Shown piece after piece: positions 15,595 to 24,211 of a stretch of DNA of 64,000 nt (position 1 is the stretch's first letter; every line of letters begins with the position of its first letter). The stretch is from an uncultured Prevotellaceae bacterium (GTDB lineage: Bacteria; Bacteroidota; Bacteroidia; Bacteroidales; Bacteroidaceae), in assembly GCA_900316475.1 (NCBI GenBank), contig ONDA01000018.1, forward strand, positions 36,409-100,408, read 5' to 3'. A model generated the notes under the pieces. It did not search any database, had not been told where the DNA came from, and saw nothing but the letters and a program-made list of their open reading frames with translations. Made by a program: the position numbers and the translations under genes.

Positions 15595-17115
15595 TTACCG
15601 TCTGCCGAAAGCGCCGAAGCCTTGGGGCTGGGGGGCTTTCTCGGGCTCGCCGAAGAAGGAGGCCTCAGCGTCCTTGTCGTCGAGCTTGAAGACCATGAAC
15701 TTCGGGGCCTTTTCTGTGCAGGGAGCCCAGGCGCCGCCCTTCGGACCGTTGGGGTCGCCGTACTTGACGAAGTTGGTCCATGCGGTCAGCATCTTCTCGG
15801 AGAGGTCCCAGTCGCCCTTCGTCCAGGGACGCCAGCAGTGCTTCAGCGACTTGAATACGAACCAGAGGTCGCTGGAGTGGAAGGCACCGCGCAGACGTTG
15901 GGTGACCTCGGGATGCGAACCGTCGTCGGGCAGCGGACGGGCGAACTGATAAGCCCAGGCCTTGCCGCCCTTCTGCTGACGCACCTTGCAGAACTCGGCG
16001 ATATTGGGGGCCATGTTGCCCATGTCGTTCAGCGTGAAGCCGATCATATAAGGTACATCGGCCAACGTGCCCTCGCGGGTGGCATCGTCGAAGCTCTTCT
16101 TGCTGACATAGCCGTCAATCATCGGCATGAAGGGCAGTCCGCGACGCATGAAGGCCATAGGTCCGCTGGGCTGCTGCCCGTCGTCATTAATCTGATAGTA
16201 AAGCGTCGGCAGTGCGAAGACAGTCTCTGTCGATGCCTGGCGCATCTTCTGCAGGTCGGTCAGTCCGGCCCAGTCGAACACTTTCTTGGCGTTGGCCTCG
16301 GCCTCCTCAACGCTTCCACCACTATAGCGGCCACCCGTCGGGTTGCCGTTGGCATCGGGGATGGTGAGACCCTGGGCACTCATAATGACAGCCTTGTGGA
16401 ACAGGCCGCGGGCCAGGGGCGACTCACAGAGGGTGCGCACACTGCCGCCTCCGGCACTCTGTCCGAAGATGGTCACGTTGCCCGGGTCGCCGCCAAACTG
16501 AGCGATGTTCTTCTTGATCCACTTCAGGGCTTCTATCTGGTCGAGAATGCCGTAGTTGCCCGACACATGATGGGGACTTTCCTCCTTCAGGGCAGGATGC
16601 GTCAGGAATCCGAAGACGCCCAGACGGTAGTTGATGCTGACGAGCACCACATCCTTGGCACCCCACTCCTGTCCGTCGAACTCAGGCTCTGAGCCGAAGC
16701 CCTCGCGATAGCCGCCACCGTGAATCCACAGGGCGACGGGCAGTTTCTTGTTGACTTGTCCTGGAGCTTTCGTCCATACATTCAGATACAGACAGTCCTC
16801 GCTGAAGGCGGCCTCCTTGCCATAGCCCCACTCGGTGTAATAGCCACCCGTGTACTGAATGGCCTGATAGCTGGGACGGCCGAAAGTGTCGCAGATCTTC
16901 ACGCCTTTCCAGGGCACGATGGGCTGCGGTTCCTTCCAGCGGTTCTCGCGGATGGGAGGTGCGGCATAGGGGATGCCACGATAGACAAACACGTCGGGAT
17001 GGTCATCGGCCAGAACGCCCTGAACCTGACCACCTTCAATCGTCAACACGGGGTTCTCTGCAGCACCTGCAGACACAGCTACCATGAGCAGAAGCGGTAA
17101 TAAGATTTTCTTCAT
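15595..17115 (-). CDS. Secreted type-B carboxylesterase
   Basis: 506 residues. The signal peptide MKKILLPLLLMVAVSAGAAE leads to the alpha/beta hydrolase fold of the carboxylesterase/PnbA family. NPVLTIEGGQVQGV, SEDCLYLNVW and LPVALWIHGGGYREG (oxyanion hole) precede the nucleophile in NVTIFGQSAGGGSV. The substrate is unknown; esterified plant polymers are plausible for a gut Bacteroidales but not shown. It lies 40 bases after the TerB/DnaJ gene and in the same direction, so an inositol monophosphatase-TerB/DnaJ-esterase transcript is possible. Confidence 0.88.
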   Translation of the reverse strand: MKKILLPLLLMVAVSAGAAENPVLTIEGGQVQGVLADDHPDVFVYRGIPYAAPPIRENRWKEPQPIVPWKGVKICDTFGRPSYQAIQYTGGYYTEWGYGKEAAFSEDCLYLNVWTKAPGQVNKKLPVALWIHGGGYREGFGSEPEFDGQEWGAKDVVLVSINYRLGVFGFLTHPALKEESPHHVSGNYGILDQIEALKWIKKNIAQFGGDPGNVTIFGQSAGGGSVRTLCESPLARGLFHKAVIMSAQGLTIPDANGNPTGGRYSGGSVEEAEANAKKVFDWAGLTDLQKMRQASTETVFALPTLYYQINDDGQQPSGPMAFMRRGLPFMPMIDGYVSKKSFDDATREGTLADVPYMIGFTLNDMGNMAPNIAEFCKVRQQKGGKAWAYQFARPLPDDGSHPEVTQRLRGAFHSSDLWFVFKSLKHCWRPWTKGDWDLSEKMLTAWTNFVKYGDPNGPKGGAWAPCTEKAPKFMVFKLDDKDAEASFFGEPEKAPQPQGFGAFGRR

Positions 17116-17154
17116 AGTTGGTTGATATTAATAGTTATTGGTCCTTCAATTCTT

Positions 17155-17952
17155 CTACATTCCTCGCGCTTTCCAGATGCGCTCCTTGGCGGCATTGATC
17201 TCCTGGAACTTCTTCTCGGCGGCACGGCGCACGTCCTCGCCGAGGGCGGCCACCTTGTCGGGATGGTGTTCGAGGGCCAGCTTACGGTAGGCCTTCTTCA
17301 CCTCGTCGTCAGTAGCGTCAGGCGATACGCCAAGCACCTTGTAGGCCGACTCCAGGTCGTCGTGCCCCATGTTGAGCATAGAGTCAACCTCGTCGGCAGA
17401 CAGTCCCATCCACGAGGTGCACTCCTTCAGGGCAACCACCTCCGCAGGGTCTATCCGACCGTCGGCCTGAGCTATCATCACCAGGAAGTTGAGCAGCTGC
17501 AGGCGCTGCGAGTACTCCATCTGGCGGTTAATCTGCAGACAACAGTCGTTGACGGTCCGCTTGAAGCGATTCCACCCCTGACGCTGCTGTTCCTCGAAGA
17601 GTTTCTTCATAATGTCGTTGCCCTGCGCCACGGCTACATCGCCAAAATTCTGGCGCAGCATGCCGCGCACCACTTCCATCTCAGAGTGCATGGCACGCCC
17701 GTCGGCCTTGATGATATACGAGGCCAGCACCAGCAGCGCAAAGAGGAAGCTGTTGCGGTCGCCCTGAGCCTGCTGCTGTTGATACATTGTGTCGCGCTCC
17801 GAGCCATAGCCAAAGGTTCCAGAGTTACCGGGTGTGTTTACCGAGTCGAGTCCCGACTCAAAGAACGAGCCTATCAGATAGCCTGCCAAAGCGCCCAACG
17901 GTCCTCCGGCCATCCATCCGATAATGCCACCAATCCATTTTCCTGCTGCCAT
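17155..17952 (-). CDS. TerB/DnaJ-domain protein (DjlA-like)
   Basis: 265 residues. A Gly-rich N-terminal hydrophobic segment ([20 protein letters not shown]) likely anchors it in the membrane. It is followed by an acidic-helical TerB-like domain (about 85-190, with [18 protein letters not shown] and [14 protein letters not shown]) and a C-terminal J domain with the HPD motif ([28 protein letters not shown]). This is the layout of DjlA, a membrane co-chaperone for DnaK. It starts 7 bases after the inositol monophosphatase stop, suggesting one operon. Confidence 0.85.
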   Translation of the reverse strand: MAAGKWIGGIIGWMAGGPLGALAGYLIGSFFESGLDSVNTPGNSGTFGYGSERDTMYQQQQAQGDRNSFLFALLVLASYIIKADGRAMHSEMEVVRGMLRQNFGDVAVAQGNDIMKKLFEEQQRQGWNRFKRTVNDCCLQINRQMEYSQRLQLLNFLVMIAQADGRIDPAEVVALKECTSWMGLSADEVDSMLNMGHDDLESAYKVLGVSPDATDDEVKKAYRKLALEHHPDKVAALGEDVRRAAEKKFQEINAAKERIWKARGM

Positions 17953-17958
17953 TTTTCC

Positions 17959-18744
17959 TTATACTGTTTTTATCACTGCCAATAAATCCTGCTGTATCAC
18001 GCCATTCGAGGCGACGACGCTGTTACCCTGCGTAAAATCATCAGAGCCGGCATAGTCCGTCACCTTGCCGCCTGCCTCCATAACAATCAGGCTGCCTGCC
18101 ATATAGTCCCACTGTCCGATGTACTGTTCGGCATAGCCATCAAGCCTGCCGGCGGCCACATGACAGAGTGCCATAGCTGCAGAACCACATGCCCGGATAC
18201 TGCCGACATTTCCATAGAATGCATCTATCAGACGCTTGATTGTAGGCTTATAAGCCGCACTGTTATAAGGCAGCTGAAGGCACAAAAGGGCGTCCTGTAT
18301 CTTCTGACTGCTGACATGCAGAGGCTTTCCGTTGAGCTGCGCTCCCCCACCCTTCCAGGCATAGAAGCACTCGTCGGCACAGACCTCATAGACCACACCG
18401 GCCAAAATTTCCTTCCCCTGCAGCAGTGCAATGCTGACGGCATAGGGGGCATACTGATGAATGAAGTTCGTCGTACCGTCAAGAGGGTCTACCACCCAGA
18501 GCATCTGCTCCGTATCATGCCCGGCAAGTCCCTCCTCGGTGATGAATCCCGCCTCAGGCAGCAATTCACGCAAGGCACCGACGATTAGCCGTTCCGACCC
18601 TTTATCCACATACGACACATAGTCGTGGGCATGTTTCAGCTCCACACGCTCCAGGGTGAACTTCCGTCGTTCCTCCCTGATATAAGCTCCCGCCTGCCGT
18701 GCAATCTCGCACACGGCAAGCGTACATTTCTCCAAGTCAATCAT
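17959..18744 (-). CDS. suhB: Inositol monophosphatase family protein
   Basis: 261 residues, full length for the family, a cytoplasmic Mg-dependent phosphatase acting on inositol monophosphate or related sugar phosphates. The metal-binding motifs are present: VDPLDGTTNFIHQYAPYA (DPxDGT) and the late WDYMAGSLIVMEAGG, with EEGLAGHDTE before them. A TATCTTTG -7 box lies at 18830-18837, but the -33 spacing is off. It is first in a likely three-gene unit with the TerB/DnaJ and esterase genes. The symbol is by family; the true substrate is unknown. Confidence 0.85.
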   Translation of the reverse strand: MIDLEKCTLAVCEIARQAGAYIREERRKFTLERVELKHAHDYVSYVDKGSERLIVGALRELLPEAGFITEEGLAGHDTEQMLWVVDPLDGTTNFIHQYAPYAVSIALLQGKEILAGVVYEVCADECFYAWKGGGAQLNGKPLHVSSQKIQDALLCLQLPYNSAAYKPTIKRLIDAFYGNVGSIRACGSAAMALCHVAAGRLDGYAEQYIGQWDYMAGSLIVMEAGGKVTDYAGSDDFTQGNSVVASNGVIQQDLLAVIKTV

Positions 18745-18843
18745 TACTGCTTTCGTTTACGAAGATTTTGCTGCAAATATCGCTATTAGTCTTGCCATGG
18801 AAATACATATCATGTAAATATCTCGATTACAAAGATACAACTC

Positions 18844-19800
18844 TCAGATGCGAGCAATATCGGCTTCCGACATACCCGTCAGTTCCGCTATCTCGGCTAT
18901 ACCGAAGCCTTTCGACTTCAGCTTTCGGGCCATCTCAGTCTTTACTTTCTTCGCACCTATCTTCTCACCTTCGGCACGGCCTTTTTCCATACCTATCTTC
19001 TCGCCTTTTTCCAGGCCTTTTTCCATGCCTATCTTCTCGCCTTTCTTGCGTCCCTTGATTTCAGCCTCCATCAGCTGCGTGCGCATCACGTCGGTATCGC
19101 GCACCAAGGTGTCGAGGTCGCGCTCATAGCGCCGGCGCTCGGCGTCGCTCATCATGAGCAGGTCCAGCCGCTGACGCGCCTCCTGCAGTCCGGGAGCCGT
19201 CGTGTCGGGGCGTATGCGTTCGTTCTTCAGGTAGTCCATCCACTCCTCCAGGTAGCCGTCTATCTTCTCCTTGTCGAACACGTTCACGCGGATAACGAAG
19301 TACTCGGGGAACACCTGGTCGGGCGACAGCACGTGCAGGTCGTCGCGTTCGTAGTCCGTCAGCTTCAGACTGTCGTTGGTGTGAACACCCTGCAGCCGCG
19401 TCTGGCCGTGGTACAGGTAGTCCTCGCCCTCACCCAGGTTGAAATACAGGATGTTGATGCTGAACACCTTCTTCACATTCTCGTAGCGCTGTCCACTGCT
19501 CATGTGCTCGGTGATGGTCTTCGCCACACCGTAGATCATGCGCTGCAGGTAGTCGTGCTCGCGTGTCTGCTGTATCTCCACCAGGATAATCTCGCCCTTC
19601 GAGTTCTTGGCCTTGATGTCCACGCGGTTGTACTTATCGTCCTTCGTCTCCTTGTTCGACTCCGTGTCCAGCAGTTCGACGATGGTCACCTTGTCCTTCA
19701 CCAGCACTGAGATGAGTCCCTCGAAGATGGCGAAGTCGGCCTTGTTGCGAAGCATATACTTCGCAGCCCAGTCAAAGCGGATGTATCGGTTCATTGCCAT
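18844..19800 (-). CDS. Rpn/PD-(D/E)xK-type putative transposase-nuclease
   Basis: 318 residues from the ATG at 19800. A longer frame begins at 19854, but a -7 box (TAAATTTG, plus 19821-19828) lies inside it, and the family usually starts near MNRYIRFDWAAKYMLR. The N-terminal domain is the PD-(D/E)xK nuclease-family transposase fold (NKADFAIFEGLISVL, NRVDIKAKNSKGEIILVEIQ, with D and ExQ at the active site). The C-terminal region has repeated GEKIGMEKG units, a known length-variable tail, and ends in a helix-turn-helix-like AEIAELTGMSEADIARI. Rpn proteins promote RecA-independent recombination. Multicopy in Bacteroidetes. Confidence 0.85.
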   Translation of the reverse strand: MAMNRYIRFDWAAKYMLRNKADFAIFEGLISVLVKDKVTIVELLDTESNKETKDDKYNRVDIKAKNSKGEIILVEIQQTREHDYLQRMIYGVAKTITEHMSSGQRYENVKKVFSINILYFNLGEGEDYLYHGQTRLQGVHTNDSLKLTDYERDDLHVLSPDQVFPEYFVIRVNVFDKEKIDGYLEEWMDYLKNERIRPDTTAPGLQEARQRLDLLMMSDAERRRYERDLDTLVRDTDVMRTQLMEAEIKGRKKGEKIGMEKGLEKGEKIGMEKGRAEGEKIGAKKVKTEMARKLKSKGFGIAEIAELTGMSEADIARI

Positions 19801-19820
19801 AGCTTTTACAGTTTTGCTTG

Positions 19821-19828
19821 CAAATTTA
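19821..19828 (-). promoter_or_regulatory. -7 promoter box before the Rpn-type gene
   Basis: Minus-strand TAAATTTG (plus CAAATTTA). It fixes the likely start codon at 19800 rather than 19854, because a transcript starting near 19814 would not carry the upstream ATG. Confidence 0.5.
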
Positions 19829-20080
19829 GATATTTTTTTCGAAATTACAGGCATGTCGGGAAGAAAATGTGAACAAATTGCCCTGAAAAGTCACTTTCCC
19901 CCAGACAATCATGATGTTTCAGCCCTCCTTTCCGCGTCTTTTCGGACAGGAATCGGGGCCATCTGGCAGTACCCCTCGACGGGCAACGAGCACCAGGTAG
20001 GCAAGGACTACCCCCCCGAGGAGCAGGCATGGAACCGTCTGGCCACATACGTCAACGCCGCCCAGGCCCTCGCAACGAGA

Positions 20081-20113
20081 AAAGCCGGAAACACAATGCT
20101 TCCGGCTTTTTTT
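20081..20113 (+). terminator. Strong terminator with no clear gene in front of it
   Basis: A perfect 10-bp stem (AAAGCCGGAA 20081-20090 with TTCCGGCTTT 20100-20109) precedes a T-run. The plus-strand frame before it reads GIGAIWQYPSTGNEHQVGKD then YPPEEQAWNRLATYVNAAQ, which looks protein-like but has no start or stop of its own. This may be a gene remnant. The terminator abuts the inverted repeat at 20117. Confidence 0.7.
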
Positions 20114-20116
20114 GCG

Positions 20117-20203
20117 TTTGAGGGTGCCACGGTGCCACAATGCCTATGTACACTTGGTGGGCACCCTGTTTTTGAGGGTGCCACGGGTGCCACGAGGGTG
20201 CCA
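20117..20203 (+). repeat. Left 87-bp inverted repeat of the VirE-type element
   Basis: It matches the reverse complement of 22496-22582 at about 74 of 87 positions. It contains five exact GGTGCCAC octamers (20123, 20131, 20177, 20186, 20197; the last ends one base beyond the repeat), arranged like iterons, and one reverse-oriented GGGCACCC. Confidence 0.85.
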
Positions 20204-20281
20204 CTTTGTCAGTCGTCTGCGACGATGAAACGCAACCGAGCCAAAGCGGCAGCTGAACGCGAGCGGCTTGTAGACGCACAA

Positions 20282-20361
20282 ATTCTCTCGAGAATTCAGA
20301 ACTTTAGCGGTTGGAAAGCATGACGACAAGCCTGTCTTGAAGCAGATTCTCTCGAGAATTC
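20282..20361 (+). repeat. Two copies of a TCTCGAGA-centred palindromic site
   Basis: ATTCTCTCGAGAATTC occurs at 20282-20297 and again at 20346-20361, 64 bases apart, in the leader of the VirE-type gene. Each has an 8-bp perfect palindrome core with ATTC on both sides. They could be operators or replication-protein sites. No gene is called between 20204 and 20420; a 32-codon frame starting MKRNRAKAAAERERLVDAQI at 20225 is too weak to call. Confidence 0.7.
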
Positions 20362-20419
20362 GGGAAATACTGGCATACTTTTTGCTCTTAGGAACCTGTT
20401 GTTTTTAAATTATAATCGT

Positions 20420-22498
20420 ATGAAAAGCATGAATAAAGTAAGGATGCATTATCGCCACCGCCGTGAGTGGAAATGGAAGTTGGTTACCATCAGCGAAATA
20501 GCCGAATGGATAAAGCATGGCAAGTATCGGGCTCGCGTAGAGGCTGCCCGGGGGCTGAAGGAAATAGCTATGGAGGGCGGCATGGCCAGTGGCCCGATTG
20601 TGACAGAGGAACTGCCGCTAATCATGCCCGCCAAGGGTGAGCGGGAAATGTACACGGGACTGGTGCTGCTGTCGTTCCATGTTGACGAGGGCGTGGCGAA
20701 GCTGGAGCAGTTGCGCCAGCGCGTGAATCTCTGGCCCCAGACGCTGCTGTCGTTCGTGGGTGCCACCGGGCGGTCGCTGGAGGTGCTCATTCCGTATAGG
20801 CTGACGGGTGGCGGGCTGCCTTCAGACAAGCCACAGGCCCTTCTGTTCCACCAGTATGCATATAAGCGGGCGGCAGAGTTTGCCTACGGTTCAACGGGTG
20901 TCAAGCCTGAAGAGGTAATGCACGACGGCTCGGAGTCGTTCCGCATATCTTTTGACGAGTCCGTCTATTTTCAGCCTGATGCCACCGCCATCGATATGGA
21001 ACAGCCCACGAAGCCGCTGACGGACGAGACGGCACTGCCGGCGGACAAGTCTGCAGAAGTGAAGCTCGATATGGAGGTGCTGCCAGGTTATACCCGCCGC
21101 GAGATGGACGCCACGAAGTACAACTTCATCTGCCGCGAGCTGGCTTACGGAAAGAGGCAGGACAAGGAGAGCTACCTGATGGCGCTTGCTGCCGCCTGCC
21201 GCAAGGCCGGCATCGACAAGGAACTGGCCATCAAGGAGACCATCAGCATGGGGATGTTCTTCGGCAAGGACGTCCTGGTGCGCTCCAGTTTCAACACGGC
21301 CTATGAGTGTCATCCGCTGGGACGCACCAACCCGATAGAGCGGTCGCTGATGCACCAGCTGCTGCTGAAGGACTTTCTGAGCAACCGCTATATGTTCCGC
21401 CGCAACAGCGTGACGGGCGACCTGGAGTATCAGGAGAAGCACCGTTATATGCTATTGTGGAAACCGCTGACCGAAGAGGCCCGCAACGACATCAACAACG
21501 CGGCCATCGAGGAGGGCATCAAGGTGTGGCCGAAGGACTTGGAGCGCGTCATCGTCTCTGAGAAGACCGACACGTATGACCCTGTACGCGAATGGATTAG
21601 CAAGCTGCCTCAATGGGACGGCCGCGACCGTCTGGGCGAACTGGCCGACCGTGTCAGGACGCAGACACCCGGCTGGCGCGACAACTTCAAGATCTGGATG
21701 CGCTCGATGGTGAGCCAGTGGCGGGCAGGACGCGACGCGATGTACGGAGCACAGATGGTGCTGATGCTCGTCGGCGGACAGGGCACGCGAAAGTCGACCT
21801 TCATGCGGATGCTGCTGCCCCGCGAGCTGTCGCCGTTCTACATCGACCGCATCGACTTTGCCAACAAGAAAGAGGCACTGCGCGCACTGAGCCGTTTCCT
21901 GCTCATCAACATCGACGAGTACGACCAGATATCGAAGGCGCAGACGGCCTTCTTGAAACACCTCATCCAGCGTACCGACGTGAAGGAGCGCAAGCTCTAC
22001 TCTACCACCTTCGAGCAGAGCCAGCGCTATGCTGCCTTCTGCGCCACCACCAACTCACTCGTACCACTGAAGGACGAGAGCGGCAGCCGACGCTACATGG
22101 TGGTCGAGGTCGACGGCATGATTGACACCGACACGCAGGGCGAGCGCGCTATCGACTACCCTCAGCTCTATGCGCAGATTGTGCAGGAGATAGAGCAGGG
22201 CGAGGAGTACGCCTTCACGGGTGAGCGCGAACAGCAGATCATTGCTCAGAATGCCGACTACTACGAGACGCCAAACGTGGTGAGCCTGTTCGAGGACTTA
22301 TTCCGTCAACCACAGGTGGGTGATGAGGTACTTCTGAAGAGTCCGACAGAACTGCTTACCTACATCAAGGACAAGAAGAAACTGAATGTAGTGACGCAGG
22401 CAAACGCCACTCTCTTAGGCAGTTATCTGCACAGAAAAGGCTTCGCCAAGGGTAAGGGCCGACAGAAACGGCGCTATGAAGTGGCACTCACAATGTAG
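20420..22498 (+). CDS. VirE-type primase/helicase of a mobile element
   Basis: 692 residues from the ATG at 20420; a TTG at 20399 is less likely. The first 250 residues are the BT4734-like VirE N-terminal domain, and the C-terminal half is the virulence-associated E (PF05272-type) AAA helicase. It has VRTQTPGWRDNFKIWM, Walker A LVGGQGTRKSTFMR, Walker B FLLINIDEYD and the arginine/sensor region TEFEQS-like (TTFEQSQRYAAFCATTNS). Such proteins replicate plasmids, phages and integrative elements, but here it stands almost alone. The TAG stop lies inside the right 87-bp inverted repeat, and an HU-like gene follows. No integrase or relaxase is visible. Confidence 0.85.
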   Translation: MKSMNKVRMHYRHRREWKWKLVTISEIAEWIKHGKYRARVEAARGLKEIAMEGGMASGPIVTEELPLIMPAKGEREMYTGLVLLSFHVDEGVAKLEQLRQRVNLWPQTLLSFVGATGRSLEVLIPYRLTGGGLPSDKPQALLFHQYAYKRAAEFAYGSTGVKPEEVMHDGSESFRISFDESVYFQPDATAIDMEQPTKPLTDETALPADKSAEVKLDMEVLPGYTRREMDATKYNFICRELAYGKRQDKESYLMALAAACRKAGIDKELAIKETISMGMFFGKDVLVRSSFNTAYECHPLGRTNPIERSLMHQLLLKDFLSNRYMFRRNSVTGDLEYQEKHRYMLLWKPLTEEARNDINNAAIEEGIKVWPKDLERVIVSEKTDTYDPVREWISKLPQWDGRDRLGELADRVRTQTPGWRDNFKIWMRSMVSQWRAGRDAMYGAQMVLMLVGGQGTRKSTFMRMLLPRELSPFYIDRIDFANKKEALRALSRFLLINIDEYDQISKAQTAFLKHLIQRTDVKERKLYSTTFEQSQRYAAFCATTNSLVPLKDESGSRRYMVVEVDGMIDTDTQGERAIDYPQLYAQIVQEIEQGEEYAFTGEREQQIIAQNADYYETPNVVSLFEDLFRQPQVGDEVLLKSPTELLTYIKDKKKLNVVTQANATLLGSYLHRKGFAKGKGRQKRRYEVALTM

Positions 22499-22582
22499 CA
22501 CCCTCGTGGCACCCGTGTCACCCTCGGAAACAGGGTGTACGCCCTTTGTATATCGGCATTGTGGCACCGTGACACCCTCAAA
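22496..22582 (+). repeat. Right 87-bp inverted repeat of the VirE-type element
   Basis: Reverse-complement partner of 20117-20203, about 85% identical. It starts with the TAG stop of the VirE-type gene and ends 18 bases before the HU-like start codon. It carries exact GTGGCACC sites at 22506 and 22561 and near-matches at 22515 and 22569. Confidence 0.85.
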
Positions 22583-22600
22583 TACAGAAAACCGTAATAT

Positions 22601-22984
22601 ATGAAATACAAAATCGTAGAAGAAACAAAACCGACGCTGAAGACCTTCGGCAAGTATAAGGCAAAGGCCATACACAACGGCGAAGTAGACAGTCAGAAAA
22701 TCATCACAGAGACGGCCGAACGTTTAGGTCTCTCCGAAGGCAATGTGCTCAGCGTCATGATGGGCCTCTCGTCCGTCATCAACCGCCACCTGCGCAACGG
22801 TGACAAGGTGCGCCTCGACTCCTGGGGGCTGATGAAACTTGAGATAGAAAGCGACAAGGTGGACCGTCCCGAAGACTTCCGCCCCAAGAAGCACATACGC
22901 GGCGTCCGTCTCCACTTCCTGCCTAAGAGTGAGAAGGGCAAGCCCGAACTCTATCAGAACGTCAACTTTAAGCTGGAACAGTAA
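22601..22984 (+). CDS. HU-like DNA-binding protein
   Basis: 127 residues. It has the DNABII fold of the divergent Bacteroidetes HU group: helices around SQKIITETAERLGLSEGNVL, a dimer segment GLSSVINRHLRNGDKV, the beta arm RLDSWGLMKLEIESDKV, and a basic end (FRPKKHIRGVRLHFLPKSEK). It is longer than classical HU (90 residues). It begins just after the right inverted repeat of the VirE element and could bind those repeats, which is inference. A VirE-type gene followed by an HU-like gene is a recurring pair in Bacteroidales. Confidence 0.85.
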   Translation: MKYKIVEETKPTLKTFGKYKAKAIHNGEVDSQKIITETAERLGLSEGNVLSVMMGLSSVINRHLRNGDKVRLDSWGLMKLEIESDKVDRPEDFRPKKHIRGVRLHFLPKSEKGKPELYQNVNFKLEQ

Positions 22985-23035
22985 TTTGTTTTGTTTTTAA
23001 TGAAACATTGTCCACTGTCTTTATAGTTTTTTTCT

Positions 23036-23043
23036 TATCTTTG
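23036..23043 (+). promoter_or_regulatory. -7 box before the GH53 gene
   Basis: TATCTTTG, 22 bases before the start codon. The nearest upstream TTG (23008-23010) is 25 bases away, so the -33 element is not typical. Confidence 0.5.
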
Positions 23044-23065
23044 CAGCGCATTAATCAACGAAAAG

Positions 23066-24187
23066 ATGATGAAGAAGATTTTTATTTCCTTATTGCTTCT
23101 GCTGATGTTCACAGCAGCGACACAGGCACAAGAGAAACGACAAGGGAAAGACTTTGTGAAGGGTGCTGACGTGGGATTCCTGCAAGGTCAGGAGCGGCGC
23201 GGCGTAGTATTCCACGACCGCAACGGCCGTGAGCGCGAGTGCTTGGAACTGCTGAAGAACGACTATCAGCTGTCGGCCATCCGTATGCGTGTCTGGGTGA
23301 ATCCGCGGAGCGGCGACTGCGACAAGTTCGCACTGCTGGCTATGGCCAAACGCGTCAAAGCGCAGGGCATGGACCTGATGGTAGACTTCCACTACAGCGA
23401 CTCATGGGCCGACCCTGCCAAGCAGCCCATCCCGAAGGCGTGGCTCGGCCACTCCTTTGAACAGATGAAACAGGACCTGCGACAGCATACCATCGACGTG
23501 CTCACACTGCTCCGCGACAACGGCATCACGCCACGATGGGTACAGGTGGGCAACGAGACTACCAACGGCATGCTGTGGAGCGTGAGGACCAATGAGCGCG
23601 GCTGGGAACTGAAGGACTCGTTGGGCAACTCCATCATCACGCATAGCATGGGCCATATCAAGACCGAACCGCAGCACTATGCAGGATTCATCCGTACTGG
23701 TTACGATGCTGTGAAGGAGGTCTTCCCCGAAGCCATCGTCATCGTGCATCTGGACCGGGGCCACCGTCAGAGCCTCTACGACCACAACCTTGACACCATC
23801 CTGAAGTACGGTGGCAAGTTCGACATGGTGGGCATGTCGCTCTACCCCTACTGGGCCATGGACGGCCACCCCGAACTGAAGGCCGACGACATCATCACCG
23901 ACTGCATCAAGAACATCCGCCACGTCAGCGAGAAGTACCAGTGCGACGTGATGATTGTCGAGACGGGCTACGAGGTGGACGAGCAACATCCGGAGAAAAT
24001 GGAGGAGGGACGCCGCCAGCTGGCTCGCGTCATCCGCGAAGCCCGCAACGAGACTGGCGGTCACTGCCGTGGCGTGTTCTATTGGGAACCGCAGTGTCTG
24101 CCTGGCGGTTATAAGCTCGGCGCCTTCGACAGCAAGGCCACGCCGACGGCTATCATGGACGGCTTTATAGAGAAGAACTACAAATAA
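23066..24187 (+). CDS. GH53 arabinogalactan endo-beta-1,4-galactanase
   Basis: 373 residues. The signal peptide (FISLLLLLMFTAATQAQ) is followed by a complete GH53 barrel: VKGADVGFLQGQE, AIRMRVWVNP, MDLMVDFHYSDSWADPA, acid/base Glu in WVQVGNETTNGMLW, and nucleophile Glu in MIVETGYEVD. It cleaves beta-1,4-galactan side chains of pectin in the periplasm or outside the cell. No SusC/SusD pair or other polysaccharide-utilisation gene adjoins it, so it is an isolated galactanase in this window. It converges with the EamA gene, leaving 24 bases between stops. Confidence 0.92.
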   Translation: MMKKIFISLLLLLMFTAATQAQEKRQGKDFVKGADVGFLQGQERRGVVFHDRNGRERECLELLKNDYQLSAIRMRVWVNPRSGDCDKFALLAMAKRVKAQGMDLMVDFHYSDSWADPAKQPIPKAWLGHSFEQMKQDLRQHTIDVLTLLRDNGITPRWVQVGNETTNGMLWSVRTNERGWELKDSLGNSIITHSMGHIKTEPQHYAGFIRTGYDAVKEVFPEAIVIVHLDRGHRQSLYDHNLDTILKYGGKFDMVGMSLYPYWAMDGHPELKADDIITDCIKNIRHVSEKYQCDVMIVETGYEVDEQHPEKMEEGRRQLARVIREARNETGGHCRGVFYWEPQCLPGGYKLGAFDSKATPTAIMDGFIEKNYK

Positions 24188-24211
24188 ACCTAAAGAGGTT
24201 TTCGTGTGGCC

